From assembly GCF_023898315.1 (NCBI RefSeq), contig NC_064616.1, positions 539,081,602-539,145,601 of the forward strand: DNA of 64,000 nucleotides, read 5' to 3'. Numbering within the stretch: the stretch's first letter is position 1; the number at the start of each line of letters is the position of its first letter. The position numbers and the translations under genes are program-made. The DNA is from Schistocerca nitens. Taxonomy: Eukaryota; Arthropoda; Insecta; Orthoptera; Acrididae. Below the pieces are notes generated by a model, which saw only the letters and a program-made list of their open reading frames with translations, was not told the origin of the DNA and made no database searches. This document shows, piece by piece, positions 23,339 through 33,830 of the stretch.

Positions 23339-23341
<3 letters not shown>
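21920..23341 (+). mobile_element. Tc1-like transposon, copy A (1422 bp)
   Basis: Imperfect terminal inverted repeats of about 27 bp: cactcctgcaaatgg at the left, tttccatgagtg at the right. A TA follows the right end and begins a (TA)n microsatellite; the left flank has an extra ca before the TA run. The length is identical to copies at 28906-30327 and 59277-60698. The encoded transposase is uninterrupted. Confidence 0.95.
22164..23186 (+). CDS. Tc1-like transposase, intact, DD32E spacing
   Basis: Cut-and-paste transposase of 340 residues, the usual Tc1 length. The start at 22164 (MPQQRGREP) is chosen because it matches the other copies; the open frame runs further upstream to 21882 without family resemblance. 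N-terminal paired-type HTH (residues ~10-120: GMREAGWTYRRIAQHVGRE, ARTIRNRLHEAGL), an Arg/Gly linker, then the DDE domain: D155 in VFSDESRF, D244 in FQQDNARPH, E277 in SPDLSPIEHVW. D244 to E277 spans 32 residues, two fewer than in classical DD34E Tc1 proteins. All catalytic residues are present. Confidence 0.93.
   Translation: MPQQRGREPYVQLTDFERGRIVGMREAGWTYRRIAQHVGREVSTVHRCCRQWSAEGARARRPGTGPQRRTDARQDRRILRSAVGDRTATCQQIRDTVAPGVSARTIRNRLHEAGLRSRTPLGRLPLTPQHRAARLQWCRDRREWRDEWRRVVFSDESRFCLGANDGRMRVWRRAGERHNQDCIRPRHTGPTPGIMVWGAISYTGRTPLVIVEGTLNSARYIQTVIEPIVLPFLYRQGNLLFQQDNARPHISRATQRALEGVSQLPWPARSPDLSPIEHVWDWMKRRLTRSARPARTLVQLRRQVEMAWQAVPQDYIQHLYDRLHGRIAACIAAKGGYTLY

Positions 23342-23398
<57 letters not shown>
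23342..23398. repeat. (TA)n microsatellite
   Basis: An almost pure run of alternating T and A abuts the right end of Tc1 copy A. The element probably landed in a pre-existing TA tract, which offers many TA target sites. Confidence 0.95.
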
Positions 23399-23401
<3 letters not shown>

Positions 23402-24600
23402 CGGTTGTCGTAAGATGACATTTAAAAGATAATAATTAATGTTAGTGTGGTTGGGAATTTGGTAAGCTAGACTGGATACCTGATGAAACAGTAGCTCAGT
23501 AATTCAAGTTTAACCTCTCCAGATAGCTCACAGATTTTAACCCGCTTTTATTGTTGAATATTACCACCGCTTTCAGAACAAATTAATGCATCAACATTAC
23601 ACAGTGTACCGATTTATTTGGCTTGTGACAGTTTATGTACTGATATTCAGAGGAAAACTCTGAAGCACTGGAAAGACGGTAACGACAATGGGGTGCGAGT
23701 TATATCATTGCAGGTTATTATCTGCCAGTTACCAAATTAACGAAAGGGGTTTCTTTTCACTTCGCTTGATATGACGTGAAATGTTTCAGCAGTTTCGGTA
23801 GTGTTTACCACATGGCTGACACAATAAAGTGGAACAACAAACAGTCTTCACTTTCTGTCATATGAAAATATCCTGCAAATTAATCCTCATAAAAGCCAAG
23901 CCACCCAGTTTTGTTACAACGTTCAGTGATTCCGCAGTTCCACCTCTCCACTTACAACCAGTCCGTCCCTTTCATCAATCTAGTGAAGTACTTAAGACTA
24001 ACCAGAAATCTGTTCCGTGATACTCTCATTCTTATTATTCAACATGACCTCTGAAACTGACTAAATCAACACACATGGGGTCTACTTCCTCGATATATAA
24101 ATCTACAGTCAACCGCATCCTTTTTCTGCCAATCTGCCTGAATCTTCATCATTTTCCGATTTTAGAAATCTGCCTAAATCTTCCCAGGCCATGCACTCCG
24201 TTGTCTGCTGCATCCGTTGACTCACCTCTTCTCGCATGGTATGCCAGCACACCAGTTTCCCAGTTTCCTTATACTGTCCAATTCACTTTAGGAAATGCAG
24301 CCTGTATTTAGATCGGTGGACACCATGCCAAAGTATCGGCGTTGGATAGGACGTTAGTCAATGTCTGTAAGTTACTTGAAAATTCGTTAAACCGGGAGAT
24401 ACCACGTTTCACAATAAAACCGTCCATAAGCATACTCTTCCTACCTCTTAACCTCATACCAACCTTCCCTACCGTTTCTTCGTTCTTCTAAGTCCGAACC
24501 CCCCCCCCCCCCCTCTTCTGTGGCACAGTGACTGGCCTCTAATGAACTTTCGGGGTTCTTCTACTCGAACCATACCATCTTCTCCACAGCTAAACCTACA
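23399..24600. other. unassigned sequence
   Basis: No gene or repeat family recognised. A 17-base C-run near 24498-24514 is the only conspicuous feature. Short open frames lack motifs. Confidence 0.4.
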
Positions 24601-25385
24601 CGCATACCCTTCAACCCACCAGACTGTGCGAAATTTAAGGTACCTTGTGTCACTATTAGTCATTTCCTTTCCTTTCCCACTCGCAAATGGAGCGAGACAA
24701 AATCGACTCTCGGTATCTCTCCATATGAGTCATTTCCCCCATTTTGTCGTTGTGGTCCTTACGCGAAATGCACGTCGGTGGCAGTACGGAACCGTTCAGC
24801 AGTTAGCTCTAAATGCCGACTTCTAAACTTTCTCAAACTAATTTAGAGAAAAGAGCGTCATCTTCCCTCCAGGAATTCCTGTTTGAAATCACGAAGCATC
24901 TTCGTAATAATCACGTCTTGATCGAACTTTCCGGTAACAAATCTGGCTGCACGTCTCAGAAATGGTTTATTGTCTTGCGTTAATCAGACTTCATGGAGAT
25001 CCCAAACCACATCAATAATCAAGAATGGTTCGCACTAGCGTACTACACGCAATACCGTATATAGCTGACAAATACATTCCGAAATTGTCTCACTAAACCG
25101 AAGTGTACCACTCACCTTCCCTACTACTGACCGCAACTCATCGACCCATTTCCAACACCTTCAAAATTTTACGCCCAGATCCTTAGTCGTTGTGACACTG
25201 TCAACCATCACAGTATCAGTACTGTAATCCGACATTACATGATTTTTTTTCTACTCATATCCATCAACTACCATTTTTCTACATTTTGAGCAAGCTGCCA
25301 TTCCTCACAACTAATTCGCAAATATTCTGTCCACGTCATCCTGCATCCTCCTACAGTCACACAGAGGTGAACCTTTCCCGTAAAC
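24600..25385 (-). mobile_element. CR1-like LINE fragment, RT 3' part, very decayed
   Basis: Read on the minus strand, fragments resemble the RT C-terminal region seen at 46.2-46.6 kb (shared phrases such as gtggtccttacgcg and ggtaacaaat, and a VRTILDY-like segment where the other copy has RPILEYCSSVW). Sequence to about 25.38 kb has the character of the upstream RT region. Many stops; no intact motif. Confidence 0.5.
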
Positions 25386-25699
25386 AGGATATTTATAATT
25401 AAACTTCCGCAACTTAAGCTAGAGTAGATGGAGAACCATTTACAGAACGTATACTTATATGGATATGGTGTCTGTCCTTTCCATATTCACACACTACTGG
25501 CCATTAAAATTGCTACACCACGAAGATGACGTGCTACGGACGCGAAATTTAACCGACAGGAAGAAGATGCTGTGATATGCAAATGATTAACTTTTCAGAG
25601 CATTCACACAGCGTTGACGCCGGTGGCGACACTTATAATATGCTGGCATGAGGAAAGTTTCCAACCGATTTCTCATACACAAACAGCAGTAGACCGTCG

Positions 25700-26729
25700 T
25701 TGCCTGGCAAAACGTTGTTGTGATGCCTTGTGAAGGAGGAGAAATGCGTACCATCACGCTTTCGACTTTGATAAAGGTCGGATTGTAGCCTATCGCGATT
25801 GCGGTTTATCGTATCGCGACATAGCTGCTCGCGTTGGTCGAGATCCAATGACTGGTAGCAGAATATGGAGTCGTTGGGTTCGGGGTGGGGGTGGGGGGTA
25901 GGGGGTGGGGGGGAATGCGGAACGCCGTGCTGGATCCTAACGGCCTCGTATCACCTGCAATGGAGATAACAGGCATCTTATCCGCATGGCTGTAGTGCAT
26001 CGTGCAGCCACGTCTCGATCCCTGAGTCAACAGATGGGGACGTTTGCCAGACAACAACCATCTGCATGAACAGTTCGACGACGTTTGCAGCACCATAGAC
26101 TATCAGCTCGGAGACCATGGCTGCGGTTACCCTTGACGCTGCATCACAGACAGGATCGCCGGCGATAGTGTACGCAACGACGAACCTGGGTGCACGAATG
26201 GCAAAACGTCATTTTTTCGGATGAACCCAGATTCTGTTTACAGCATCATGATGGTCGCATCCGTGTTTGGCGACGTCGCGGTGAACGCACATTGGAAGCG
26301 TGTATTCGTCATCGCCATACTGGTGTATCACCCGGCGTGATGGTATGGGGTGCCATTGGTTACACGTCTCGGTCACCTCTTGTTCGCACTGTCGGCACTT
26401 TGTACAGTGGAAGTTACTTTTAAGATGTGTTACGACCCGTGGTTTTACCCTTCAATCGATCCCTGCGAAACCCTACGTTTCAACAGGATAATGCACGACC
26501 GCATGTTGCAGGTCCTGTACGGGCCTTTCAGGATACAGAAAATGTTCGAGTGCTGCCCTGTCCAGCACATTCGCCAGATCTCTCACCAATTGAAAACGTC
26601 TGGTCAGTGGTTACCGAGCAACTGGCTCGTCTCAATACGCCGGTCACTACTCTTGGTGAACTGTGGTATCGTGTTGAAGCTGCATGGGCAGCTGTACCTG
26701 TACACGCCATCCAAGCTCTGTTTGAGTAA
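25700..26729 (+). pseudogene. Tc1-like transposase (DD34E), broken
   Basis: HTH remnants at 25.75-25.87 kb (FDKGRIVAYRDCGLSYRD, RDPMTGSRIWSRW), then a G-rich low-complexity tract. The catalytic core survives in two frames: IFSDEPRFCLQHHDGRIRVW (26190-26423) and FQQDNARPH with SPDLSPIENVW (26427-26729). The last Asp and Glu are 34 residues apart. The frame changes near 26.42 kb and stops occur in the N-terminal half. Confidence 0.85.
25882..25913 (+). repeat. G-rich tract with quadruplex-forming potential
   Basis: Successive runs of four or more G separated by single T or TA bases lie inside the transposase pseudogene, between HTH and catalytic parts. Such tracts meet the usual pattern for intramolecular G-quadruplexes. 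Confidence 0.8.
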
Positions 26730-26939
26730 ATGCCCAGGCGTATCAAGGCCGTTATTACGGCCAGGGGTGGTGGTTCTGGGTACTGATTTCTCAGGACCTA
26801 TGCACCCAAATTGCGTGAAAATGTCATCACATGTCAGTTCTAGTATAATAGATTTGTCCAATGAATACCCGTTTATCATCTGCATTTCTTCTTGGTGTAG
26901 AAATTTTAATGGCCAGTAGTGTATAAGCATATAGTTCTG

Positions 26940-27140
26940 GCAATACTGGGAGGCGATCCCGAGATAGTCCCTGCAGTCACACTACCCTCTGTGCCCTTGG
27001 TGACTCTGATGGATAGAGCGTCTGTCATCTAAGAAGGAGATCCCGGGTTCGAGTCCCGGTCGGTGCACACATTTTCGCCTGTCCCCTTTGATATGTATCA
27101 ACGCCCGTCAGCAGCTGAAGGTACTAATATATAATTCTAG
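26940..27140 (+). repeat. tRNA-derived SINE (family C), partial
   Basis: A tRNA-like segment at about 26992-27067 has a B-box ggttcgagtcc and a weakened A-box. A tail (ctgtcccctttgatatgtatcaacgcc) is shared with the copy at 44.75-45.09 kb. The degenerate anticodon arm and attached tail mark it as a SINE rather than a tRNA gene. Confidence 0.75.
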
Positions 27141-27342
27141 TTTACAGTTAGTGCGCACAACTTCATAGGACTGATGTTTAGAGTGTGCGCTACACGAATT
27201 GCATAGTTAGTAGTATTAGTGTCATAACCTGCCGTTAGGCACCGGTACTGATACGACGACGGAGGGCTGAAACACAAGAATCAGCACACAGTACAGCAGC
27301 ATACAGTCAGCACGGTTTTGCGCAAAGTGAGCAGGGATTTAC

Positions 27343-27680
27343 TCGTAAAGTTGTTTTATCAAAATAACAGTGGTAGTGATGCTGCTCTTTGCGACTTTCG
27401 ACGCATTAAAGAAGTACTGGTAGGTCCTCTTTCCGCACAGGGTTGAGGAACATAATTCGGAATTTCATATTAATTGTCGATTTGGGATTTGCTCCAGGGA
27501 TACGCCGACAGCCAACTGCTCCAAAATCGCTGAAGAACCTACTATTGAAATGGTTTTGAATGCTGGACGCAATGTGCGATCCGCAAGCGATGCACGGGCT
27601 GTGTCACGACAGCTGAACATTTTATGGTCCACCATTCGAAAAGAACCGCGAACAACTGTGAAACTAAATCTCTAGTGTGG
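27343..27680 (+). pseudogene. N-terminal fragment of a DUF4817-type transposase
   Basis: Reads KLFYQNNSGSDAALCDFRRIKEV, then in another frame DARAVSRQLNILWSTIRKE. This resembles the helix-turn-helix N-terminus of IS630/Tc1/mariner-type transposases with a DUF4817 domain. The catalytic part is missing. A more complete relative is at 40.9-42.75 kb. Confidence 0.6.
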
Positions 27681-27719
27681 TTTCAGGCCGTCATGGATGG
27701 CTATGGTGCTGACATTGTG

Positions 27720-28905
27720 CAACATTAGGAATCTGAGAATTGGACATAATACGCAGTTAATAAATGTTATCCATCCATGTAGAAATTAAAATGTGTTTCT
27801 GTCAATGGCTTATTCGTTATTTCTCTTTCACATGTACTTACGAATGTTTCCACAAAGTTTCATAATTCTGCAATCACTCGTTTCTAATGGGAGCAATCTC
27901 AAGTAGCAGAAATTTAATTACAACCACCCTGCAATACAGCGCCCTCAGATTATTTAGATATGTCGTACTGGGCTGGGCCACTCATGACAATACCATTGTC
28001 GACACTGAAGCTAATCGTTCTCATATGCCAATCCTACCATCGTACCGTTACAGTATCGACATCATCTTTAACAGATGTATAAACTCTCCTGCGATTTTAA
28101 TTCATTTCCAAATTTCCTTTGTTTCGAACCATCAAATTAGCATCCATCTATCGTTTTTAAAGTCACAATTTCCACAGCGGCTTAAAGTTTCGTTGCGTCC
28201 ACTGCACAATGTAAATTCTGTGGGCAGAAGATCATAACTGCGTACTATCAGACTTATGGCCCAAATTTTCCCGCAGGATCGATTGCTGGGGCCAAGAGCT
28301 CACAACCCTACTTTTCTCTTCTTAAAATATAATGTCAATTTGCTGATACTTTCTTGTTAGAACCGTTACCACTGTCCAACACTTACTACAATTTTCTGAA
28401 CTACAGGTTAACGTCCATCTCCTGAATCACATCCGGCCGCTATTGGGTGTACTCCGGCCCACAGCTTCTGTAACCATCTCCATAAACTGATAATCGGGAT
28501 GTAAGTCGAATCCCGGGATAAAGCCATCTATGTCCGAAGGGGACCGCTGGGGCTATTTCCGTACATTAATGGATGGTACGCGGATTATCTGCTTTTTCCG
28601 CCATTTGCATTCTCGAATACCTCGCTGGTACGCCCTCGCTTCTGTCTCCGGCTACAATGCTTTCCGCTTCTGTCTGGTCTGGCATTTATTGCTGCCCAGC
28701 GTCACGTAACTGAATTTCCGGTGCCGAGATTATCTTAAGGGGAGCCGGAGGTGCCTATGCTGCCCATGTTAAAATCATTAAGTTTGAGGAACATTTATGA
28801 ATAAACATATTTGTTCTCTAATTTCATTTGTATCTCTAGCGAATTTCTCCCTGGAGTTTTCTTTCAATGCAGGTAATTGCTTATGAAATCTTATCTCGTT
28901 AACTA
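27720..28905. other. unassigned sequence
   Basis: No gene recognised. A 116-codon frame at 27887-28237 has no motif. Confidence 0.4.
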
Positions 28906-30327
28906 CACTCCTGGAAATTGAAATAAGAACACCGTGAATTCATTGTCCCAGGAAGGGGAAACTTTATTGACACATTCCTGGGGTCAGATACATCACATGA
29001 TCACACTGACAGAACCACAGGCACATAGACACAGGCAACAGAGCATGCACAATGTCGGCACTAGTACAGTGTATATCCACCTTTCGCAGCAATGCAGGCT
29101 GCTATTCTCCCATGGAGACGATCGTAGAGATGCTGGATGTAGTCCTGTGGAACGGCTTGCCATGCCATTTCCACCTGGCGCCTCAGTTGGACCAGCGTTC
29201 GTGCTGGACGTGCAGACCGCGTGAGACGACGCTTCATCCAGTCCCAAACATGCTCAATGGGGGACAGATCCGGAGATCTTGCTGGCCAGGGTAGTTGACT
29301 TACACCTTCTAGAGCACGTTGGGTGGCACGGGATACATGCGGACGTGCATTGTCCTGTTGGAACAGCAAGTTCCCTTGCCGGTCTAGGAATGGTAGAACG
29401 ATGGGTTCGATGACGGTTTGGATGTACCGTGCACTATTCAGTGTCCCCTCGACGATCACCAGTGGTGTACGGCCAGTGTAGGAGATCGCTCCCCACACCA
29501 TGATGCCGGGTGTTGGCCCTGTGTGCCTCGGTCGTATGCAGTCCTGATTGTGGCGCTCACCTGCACGGCGCCAAACACGCATACGACCATCATTGGCACC
29601 AAGGCAGAAGCGACTCTCATCGCTGAAGACGACACGCCTCCATTCGTCCCTCCATTCACGCCTGTCGCGACACCACTGGAGGCGGGCTGCACGATGTTGG
29701 GGCGTGAGCGGAAGACGGCCTAACGGTGTGCGGTACCGTAGCCCAGCTTCATGGAGACGGTTGCGAATGGTCCTCGCCGATACCCCAGGAGCAACAGTGT
29801 CCCTAATTTGCTGGCAAGTGGCGGTGCAGTCCCCTACGGCACTGTGTAGGATCCTACGGTCTTGGCGTGCATCCGTGCGTCGCTGCGGTCCGGTCCCAGG
29901 TCGACGGGCACGTGCACCTTCCGCCGACCACTGGCGACAACATCGATGTACTGTGGAGACCTCACGCCCCACGTGTTGAGCAATTCGGCGGTACGTCCAC
30001 CCGGCCTCCCGCATGCCCACTATACGCCCTCGCTCAAAGTCCGTCAACTGCACATACGGTTCACGTCCACGCTGTCGCGGCATGCTACCAGTGTTAAAGA
30101 CTGCGATGGAGCTCCGTATGCCACGGCAAACTGGCTGACACTGACGGCGGCGGTGCACAAATGCTGCGCAGCTAGCGCCATTCGACGGCCAACACCGCGG
30201 TTCCTGGTGTGTCCGCTGTGCCGTGCGTGTGATGATTGCTTGTACAGCCCTCTCGCAGTGTCCGGAGCAAGTATGGTGGGTCTGACACACCGGTGTCAAT
30301 GTGTTCTTTTTTCCATTTCCAGGAGTG
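28906..30327 (-). mobile_element. Tc1-like transposon, copy B (1422 bp)
   Basis: Ends cactcctggaaattg and its inverse give a 27-bp inverted repeat (25 matches), flanked by TA at 28904-28905 and 30328-30329. It has the same length as copies A and C and is nearly identical to them. Inverted relative to copy A, 5.6 kb away. Confidence 0.96.
29061..30083 (-). CDS. Tc1-like transposase, intact (copy B)
   Basis: 340 residues from MPRQRGREP at 30083. It has the same architecture as copy A, with all three catalytic residues (D155, D244, E277) present and 32 residues between the last two. Differences from copy A are few (for example Y to D at residue 234 and S to Y at residue 117). The intact frame, good TIRs and TA flanks make this the copy here most likely to be functional. 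Confidence 0.94.
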   Translation of the reverse strand: MPRQRGREPYVQLTDFERGRIVGMREAGWTYRRIAQHVGREVSTVHRCCRQWSAEGARARRPGTGPQRRTDARQDRRILHSAVGDCTATCQQIRDTVAPGVSARTIRNRLHEAGLRYRTPLGRLPLTPQHRAARLQWCRDRREWRDEWRRVVFSDESRFCLGANDGRMRVWRRAGERHNQDCIRPRHTGPTPGIMVWGAISYTGRTPLVIVEGTLNSARYIQTVIEPIVLPFLDRQGNLLFQQDNARPHVSRATQRALEGVSQLPWPARSPDLSPIEHVWDWMKRRLTRSARPARTLVQLRRQVEMAWQAVPQDYIQHLYDRLHGRIAACIAAKGGYTLY

Positions 30328-30430
30328 TATATCTATTTTCAAAAGTTACATGAGAAAGATACACGACATGCCTCGGCAGCGTAGGTCACATACATAAATC
30401 ATAAAAGAAATGGTAATAGCCACTTGTCAA

Positions 30431-30627
30431 ATGGTTCAAATGGCTCTGAGCACTATGGGACTCAACTGCTGAGGTCATAAGTCCCCTAGAACTTAGAACT
30501 ACTTAAACCTAACTAACCTAAGGACAACACACACATCCATGCCCGAGGCAGGATTCGAACCTGCGACCGTAGCGGTCGCGCGGTTCCAGACTGTAGCGCC
30601 AGAACCGCTCGGCCACCAGCGGCCGGC
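30431..30627 (-). repeat. tRNA-derived SINE (family A)
   Basis: Near-complete family A copy: tail side atggttcaaatggctctgag at the left, tRNA-like head ending ggccggc at the right. I could not see a convincing target duplication. Confidence 0.9.
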
Positions 30628-30818
30628 TGTTATTTACATGCCATTGCCTTCCATCACGTTTGTTTCACTATGTAACTCAAGCCATTTCTACTGTACATAC
30701 GAACAGCTATCTCTGACAGAGACGGTGACTGGCTTTATTCGTTTACAGTAATAATGCACTTACCAATCAAAATATCCACGGGTGTACTGCCGGTCTACGG
30801 TGTCCAACGGGCACAATA

Positions 30819-30849
30819 TTTCGGCGATCATACATGTCGCCATCATCAG
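30819..30849 (-). ncRNA. hammerhead ribozyme-like core in the left terminal repeat
   Basis: The inverted copy of the motif: on the minus strand CTGATGA (30849-30843), the same five-base-pair hairpin, then GAAA (30822-30819). Retention in both arms is expected because the arms are inverted copies. Confidence 0.5.
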
Positions 30850-31105
30850 GTGAACTAGCGGACTGAGCTCCAGTGCATGTGCCGGTACGGAGATCCGCAG
30901 ACAGCTGCCACCACCCTTCACAGAGGAATGGGGTACTTAAAACTCTAGTACATAGGGCGCGCACTATCTCTGACGCAGAGAGTCTACTCCAGGAATTGTA
31001 ATATCTGAGAACTGTATTTCGAAAAAAAAAAAGGAAAAAATGGGTACTCAGAGTGGCAGATTCAACGTGCCCTCCGCCCAACCACTACAGCACGACCTGT
31101 GGAGA

Positions 31106-31799
31106 TGGATGAAATCACGAGGGAGGAGGTAGGCACTGCGTTTATTCCATATACAGGCGCACTCTCGGGGAAAATCGCCCGCATTTTGAAGAAACACCGG
31201 GTCGGAAGTGTGTTTTGTCCTCCGAATAAAACTCGTGCACTGGTGGGGAGAGCGCCAAAGATGACCTCGGTCTGAGGAAGTCCGGCGTGTACCAGATTCC
31301 GTGTCAATGTGGCAATTCGTATATTGGGCAGACGATGCGTACCGTCGAGGATCGATGCCGTGAACACCAGAGGCACACTCGACTGATGTATCCGAGCAAG
31401 TCGGCGGTCGCTGAACATTGTTTGTCGGAAAATCACGCTATGTTGTATGAACGCACGAGGATTCTGGTACAGACGTCGAGATACTGGGACAGCGTTGTTA
31501 GAGAGGCCATCGAAATTCCCACCAATTACGACCTCATAAACCGTGACTGTGGCTATAATCTTAGCAAGGCTTGGGAACCAGCGATTGGGTTAATCAAGAG
31601 TAAATCGAGCAAACGTATAGTTGTGACGACCACGGCGGACAGAGCCATCACACTGACGTCATCTCAGACGCCGTCGCAATCTGTTCCACCGCGTGACCGT
31701 GGCGCGGGGCGCGGACGGCGGAGGGAGTGCGCCGCGGGCGAAGGGTATTTAAATCGGCCGCCGCCGCGACCGAAGCCAGTTCCCCCTGAGGAGCCATAG
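31106..31799 (+). pseudogene. Penelope-like GIY-YIG endonuclease domain
   Basis: 31106-31265 encodes the linker between RT and endonuclease (AFIPYTGALSGKIARILKKH, FCPPNKTRALVGRA). After a frameshift the frame opens into VYQIPCQCGNSYIGQT, the GIY-YIG motif, with the following Arg (EDRCREHQRH) and a downstream Glu (AEHCLSENH) where catalytic residues are expected. The last ~50 residues are Pro/Arg-rich. The domain nicks target DNA for priming. The frameshift and the missing RT make this copy defective. Confidence 0.85.
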
Positions 31800-31851
31800 C
31801 GTACGGATCTCCATACCGGCACGTTCACAGGAGCTCAGTCCGTCAGTTGAC

Positions 31852-31882
31852 CTGATGATGGCGACATGTATGATCGCCGAAA
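31852..31882 (+). ncRNA. hammerhead ribozyme-like core in the right terminal repeat
   Basis: CTGATGA (31852-31858), a hairpin with arms GGCGA and TCGCC (31860-31864 / 31874-31878), then GAAA (31879-31882): the order of hammerhead core elements. One unpaired T lies between the first core box and the stem. Stem III and the cleavage site are not clear. Hammerheads are known in Penelope-like element repeats. Confidence 0.5.
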
Positions 31883-32078
31883 TATTGTGCCCGTTGGATA
31901 CTGTAGACCGGCAGTACACCCGTGGATATTTTGATTATCAAATACGCCGGGAGAAACTCAAGACTCACAATGTATTTACCCATTATAAACGCTTATTTAT
32001 TATAAAATGTATACCTATAGTCCAACAGAAAAACGTATTTTCTATATATGATGTCGATTATACTAACTGAGAATACTG

Positions 32079-32096
32079 TTTTTTTTTTTTTTTTTT
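32079..32096. repeat. T-run
   Basis: An 18-base T homopolymer. On the minus strand it could be the poly(A) tail of an unrecognised retrosequence, but no source is evident. Confidence 0.6.
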
Positions 32097-32439
32097 AGCC
32101 TAGCGTACTAAGGACCCAAAAACATTAATATTAAGAGTTCACCCACGTAAAAGAAAAATTGTATTTCAGCAGAGAAAAACGAAACAGAATAAAACTGATG
32201 CACTTCGTGGTATGGAGCCACCTTCAAATATGATACAAAAACTGATTATATCGAAGTGCATCTAAAGAAAACGGTTCTCACTTCCATGCAAGATTTAGGT
32301 AATATCAGCACATCTTTAGAAGGCAAAAGCTACACTACAGAGATGATGATAACCCATGAAGAAGACGAAGTAAGAAAAAATACTGAAAATGACTGTGATA
32401 ATACTTATAATGTTACTTCACCAGACTCTATAATAACAT

Positions 32440-33830
32440 GAATGAAGCACTTCAGGACTTGCGAGATGTTTCTCGCAGAAGAATATTAGTTGCTGATAAT
32501 GTTCGCACTGCGATCATAAAAAGGAAGGGAAGAATTCCAAAACAGAGAAGGTTTCTTTAGCGCTGTATCTAGGCACGGATCAAAAACCAAATTGCGGCAT
32601 CTTTCAAAAGAATGGTTTTTCAACGTAATGGAGAAAAAAAATTAGCGTTTTTGGGTGGTTTACTTTCCTATGACTATCAATCTGTACTCCCTCTGATGTC
32701 GTTTATTTGCTATCACTAGTAGTACTAGTGGACAATCTGAATTTATGACTTAATTTCAGAAACGGTGGAAACTTAATCCTGAAGCGGGCGATTATGAAAC
32801 TAAAAACGAGCATCTGGGAAAACTTGAAATGAGAAAAACTTTGGAAATGAGCCTAAAATTGCACAAAACATCAAATTAATCAGCCTTGTAATTAATGGAT
32901 AGGGAAAAAAATTATTGGAAGCATCTTTTATCTAGATTATTGGTTATATGTTTGCTTCTGGCTAAACCAAGTCTTGCATATCTGGGGCATGATGAAGGAC
33001 AAGGCTCTACAAGTAGAAGCAGTCTCTTGGAACTCATTTAATTACTGTCAAATATGATGTAACGTTTATAGGCCACGTCTAGAATTTGGAACATGGTAAA
33101 TCACAAAAAGTACCATATTTGTTGAGAGAAGTAGAAAATCAATTTCCTTTAAAAAGAAAAGGGCCACTAGTGTAAGTGACAAAATTCTTAAGATTCCAGG
33201 ATAAGACTTTTTAGATGGTATGTGTCGTTCCCAAGGTTATAGCTATGCAGCTTATATGAGCGACGTATATGGGGGAGAACAAGCTATTGCAAACTACTTT
33301 TTGTAGGACAAAGACCTTTTGTAGGATTTACTGATAATTCAGTTAATTTATGTGGCCAACAATCGTTTGTACAAAATAAATCTTGTGCAACATTTTTAGG
33401 AATAGCAGACACATTTTTTTATTTATTTTCTGCTACGATTAGCCACCTGGAAGTTTTTATTCAACACAACACAACATCTCTCAAAAGACTCTCGACAAAG
33501 CGACGGAGTTGTCATTGTACTGCAATAAAGGTACTGGCAGAAATTTTAACTGAGTTGTCGCTGCAGTTGACGCATTATGTGATCAACGTGAACATTTAGG
33601 CACCACAAATTCTGATGCCCGCAGTGTATAATTTCACATTGCTTTGCTATCTTTACTTCTGTAATGGTGTACGAAAATCATAGGCTATTGTAGACGAGGC
33701 AAAAGGTCGTGCTGCGAAAAAATTGGGGACCATTGAAATAGAAAGACGAATTTGTCTTAAGAAACGAATGTCTGCCTAAATTCTCACCGATGCAAGAACC
33801 ACACTGAGGACAGGATTCAGTACCGAACTC
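32440..33830 (+). pseudogene. hAT-like transposase (ZMYM1/DUF4371 type), decayed
   Basis: Fragments in different frames follow the order of these proteins: LLAKPSLAYLGHDEGQGS (about 32.95 kb), CRSQGYSYAAYMSDVYGGEQAI (33.22-33.30 kb), and VNLCGQQSFVQ through FFYLFSATISHLEVF to LKRLSTKRRSC (33.33-33.50 kb). The family is domesticated or mobile hAT-like proteins. Stops and frameshifts are abundant. Terminal repeats were not found. A 61-codon frame at 32256-32441 may be N-terminal sequence. Confidence 0.6.

Larger units (their letters stand above)
25492..26921 (+). mobile_element. Tc1-like transposon of a second family, decayed
   Basis: Terminal inverted repeats cactactggccattaaaatt (25492 on) and its inverse ending at 26921 match over about 25 bp with one difference. 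TA follows the right end; the left flank reads CA, probably a mutated TA. The length of 1430 bp is normal. It encodes a broken DD34E transposase. Confidence 0.9.
30766..31937 (+). mobile_element. Penelope-like retroelement, 5'-truncated, with inverted terminal repeats
   Basis: A GIY-YIG coding region (31106-31799) lies between inverted repeats of about 130 bp (30766-30897 and 31804-31937) that match at most positions. Penelope-like elements combine an RT with a GIY-YIG endonuclease and carry LTR-like repeats that can be inverted. The RT is missing here. Confidence 0.82.

Noticed and set aside
26992..27067. tRNA-like cloverleaf segment
   Set aside because: Degenerate A-box and anticodon arm and a tail shared with 44.75-45.09 kb show a SINE, not a tRNA gene.
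30539..30751. Frame beginning MPEAGFEPATVAVARF, also seen at 1328
   Set aside because: Translation of the tRNA-like head of the family A SINE; not a protein.
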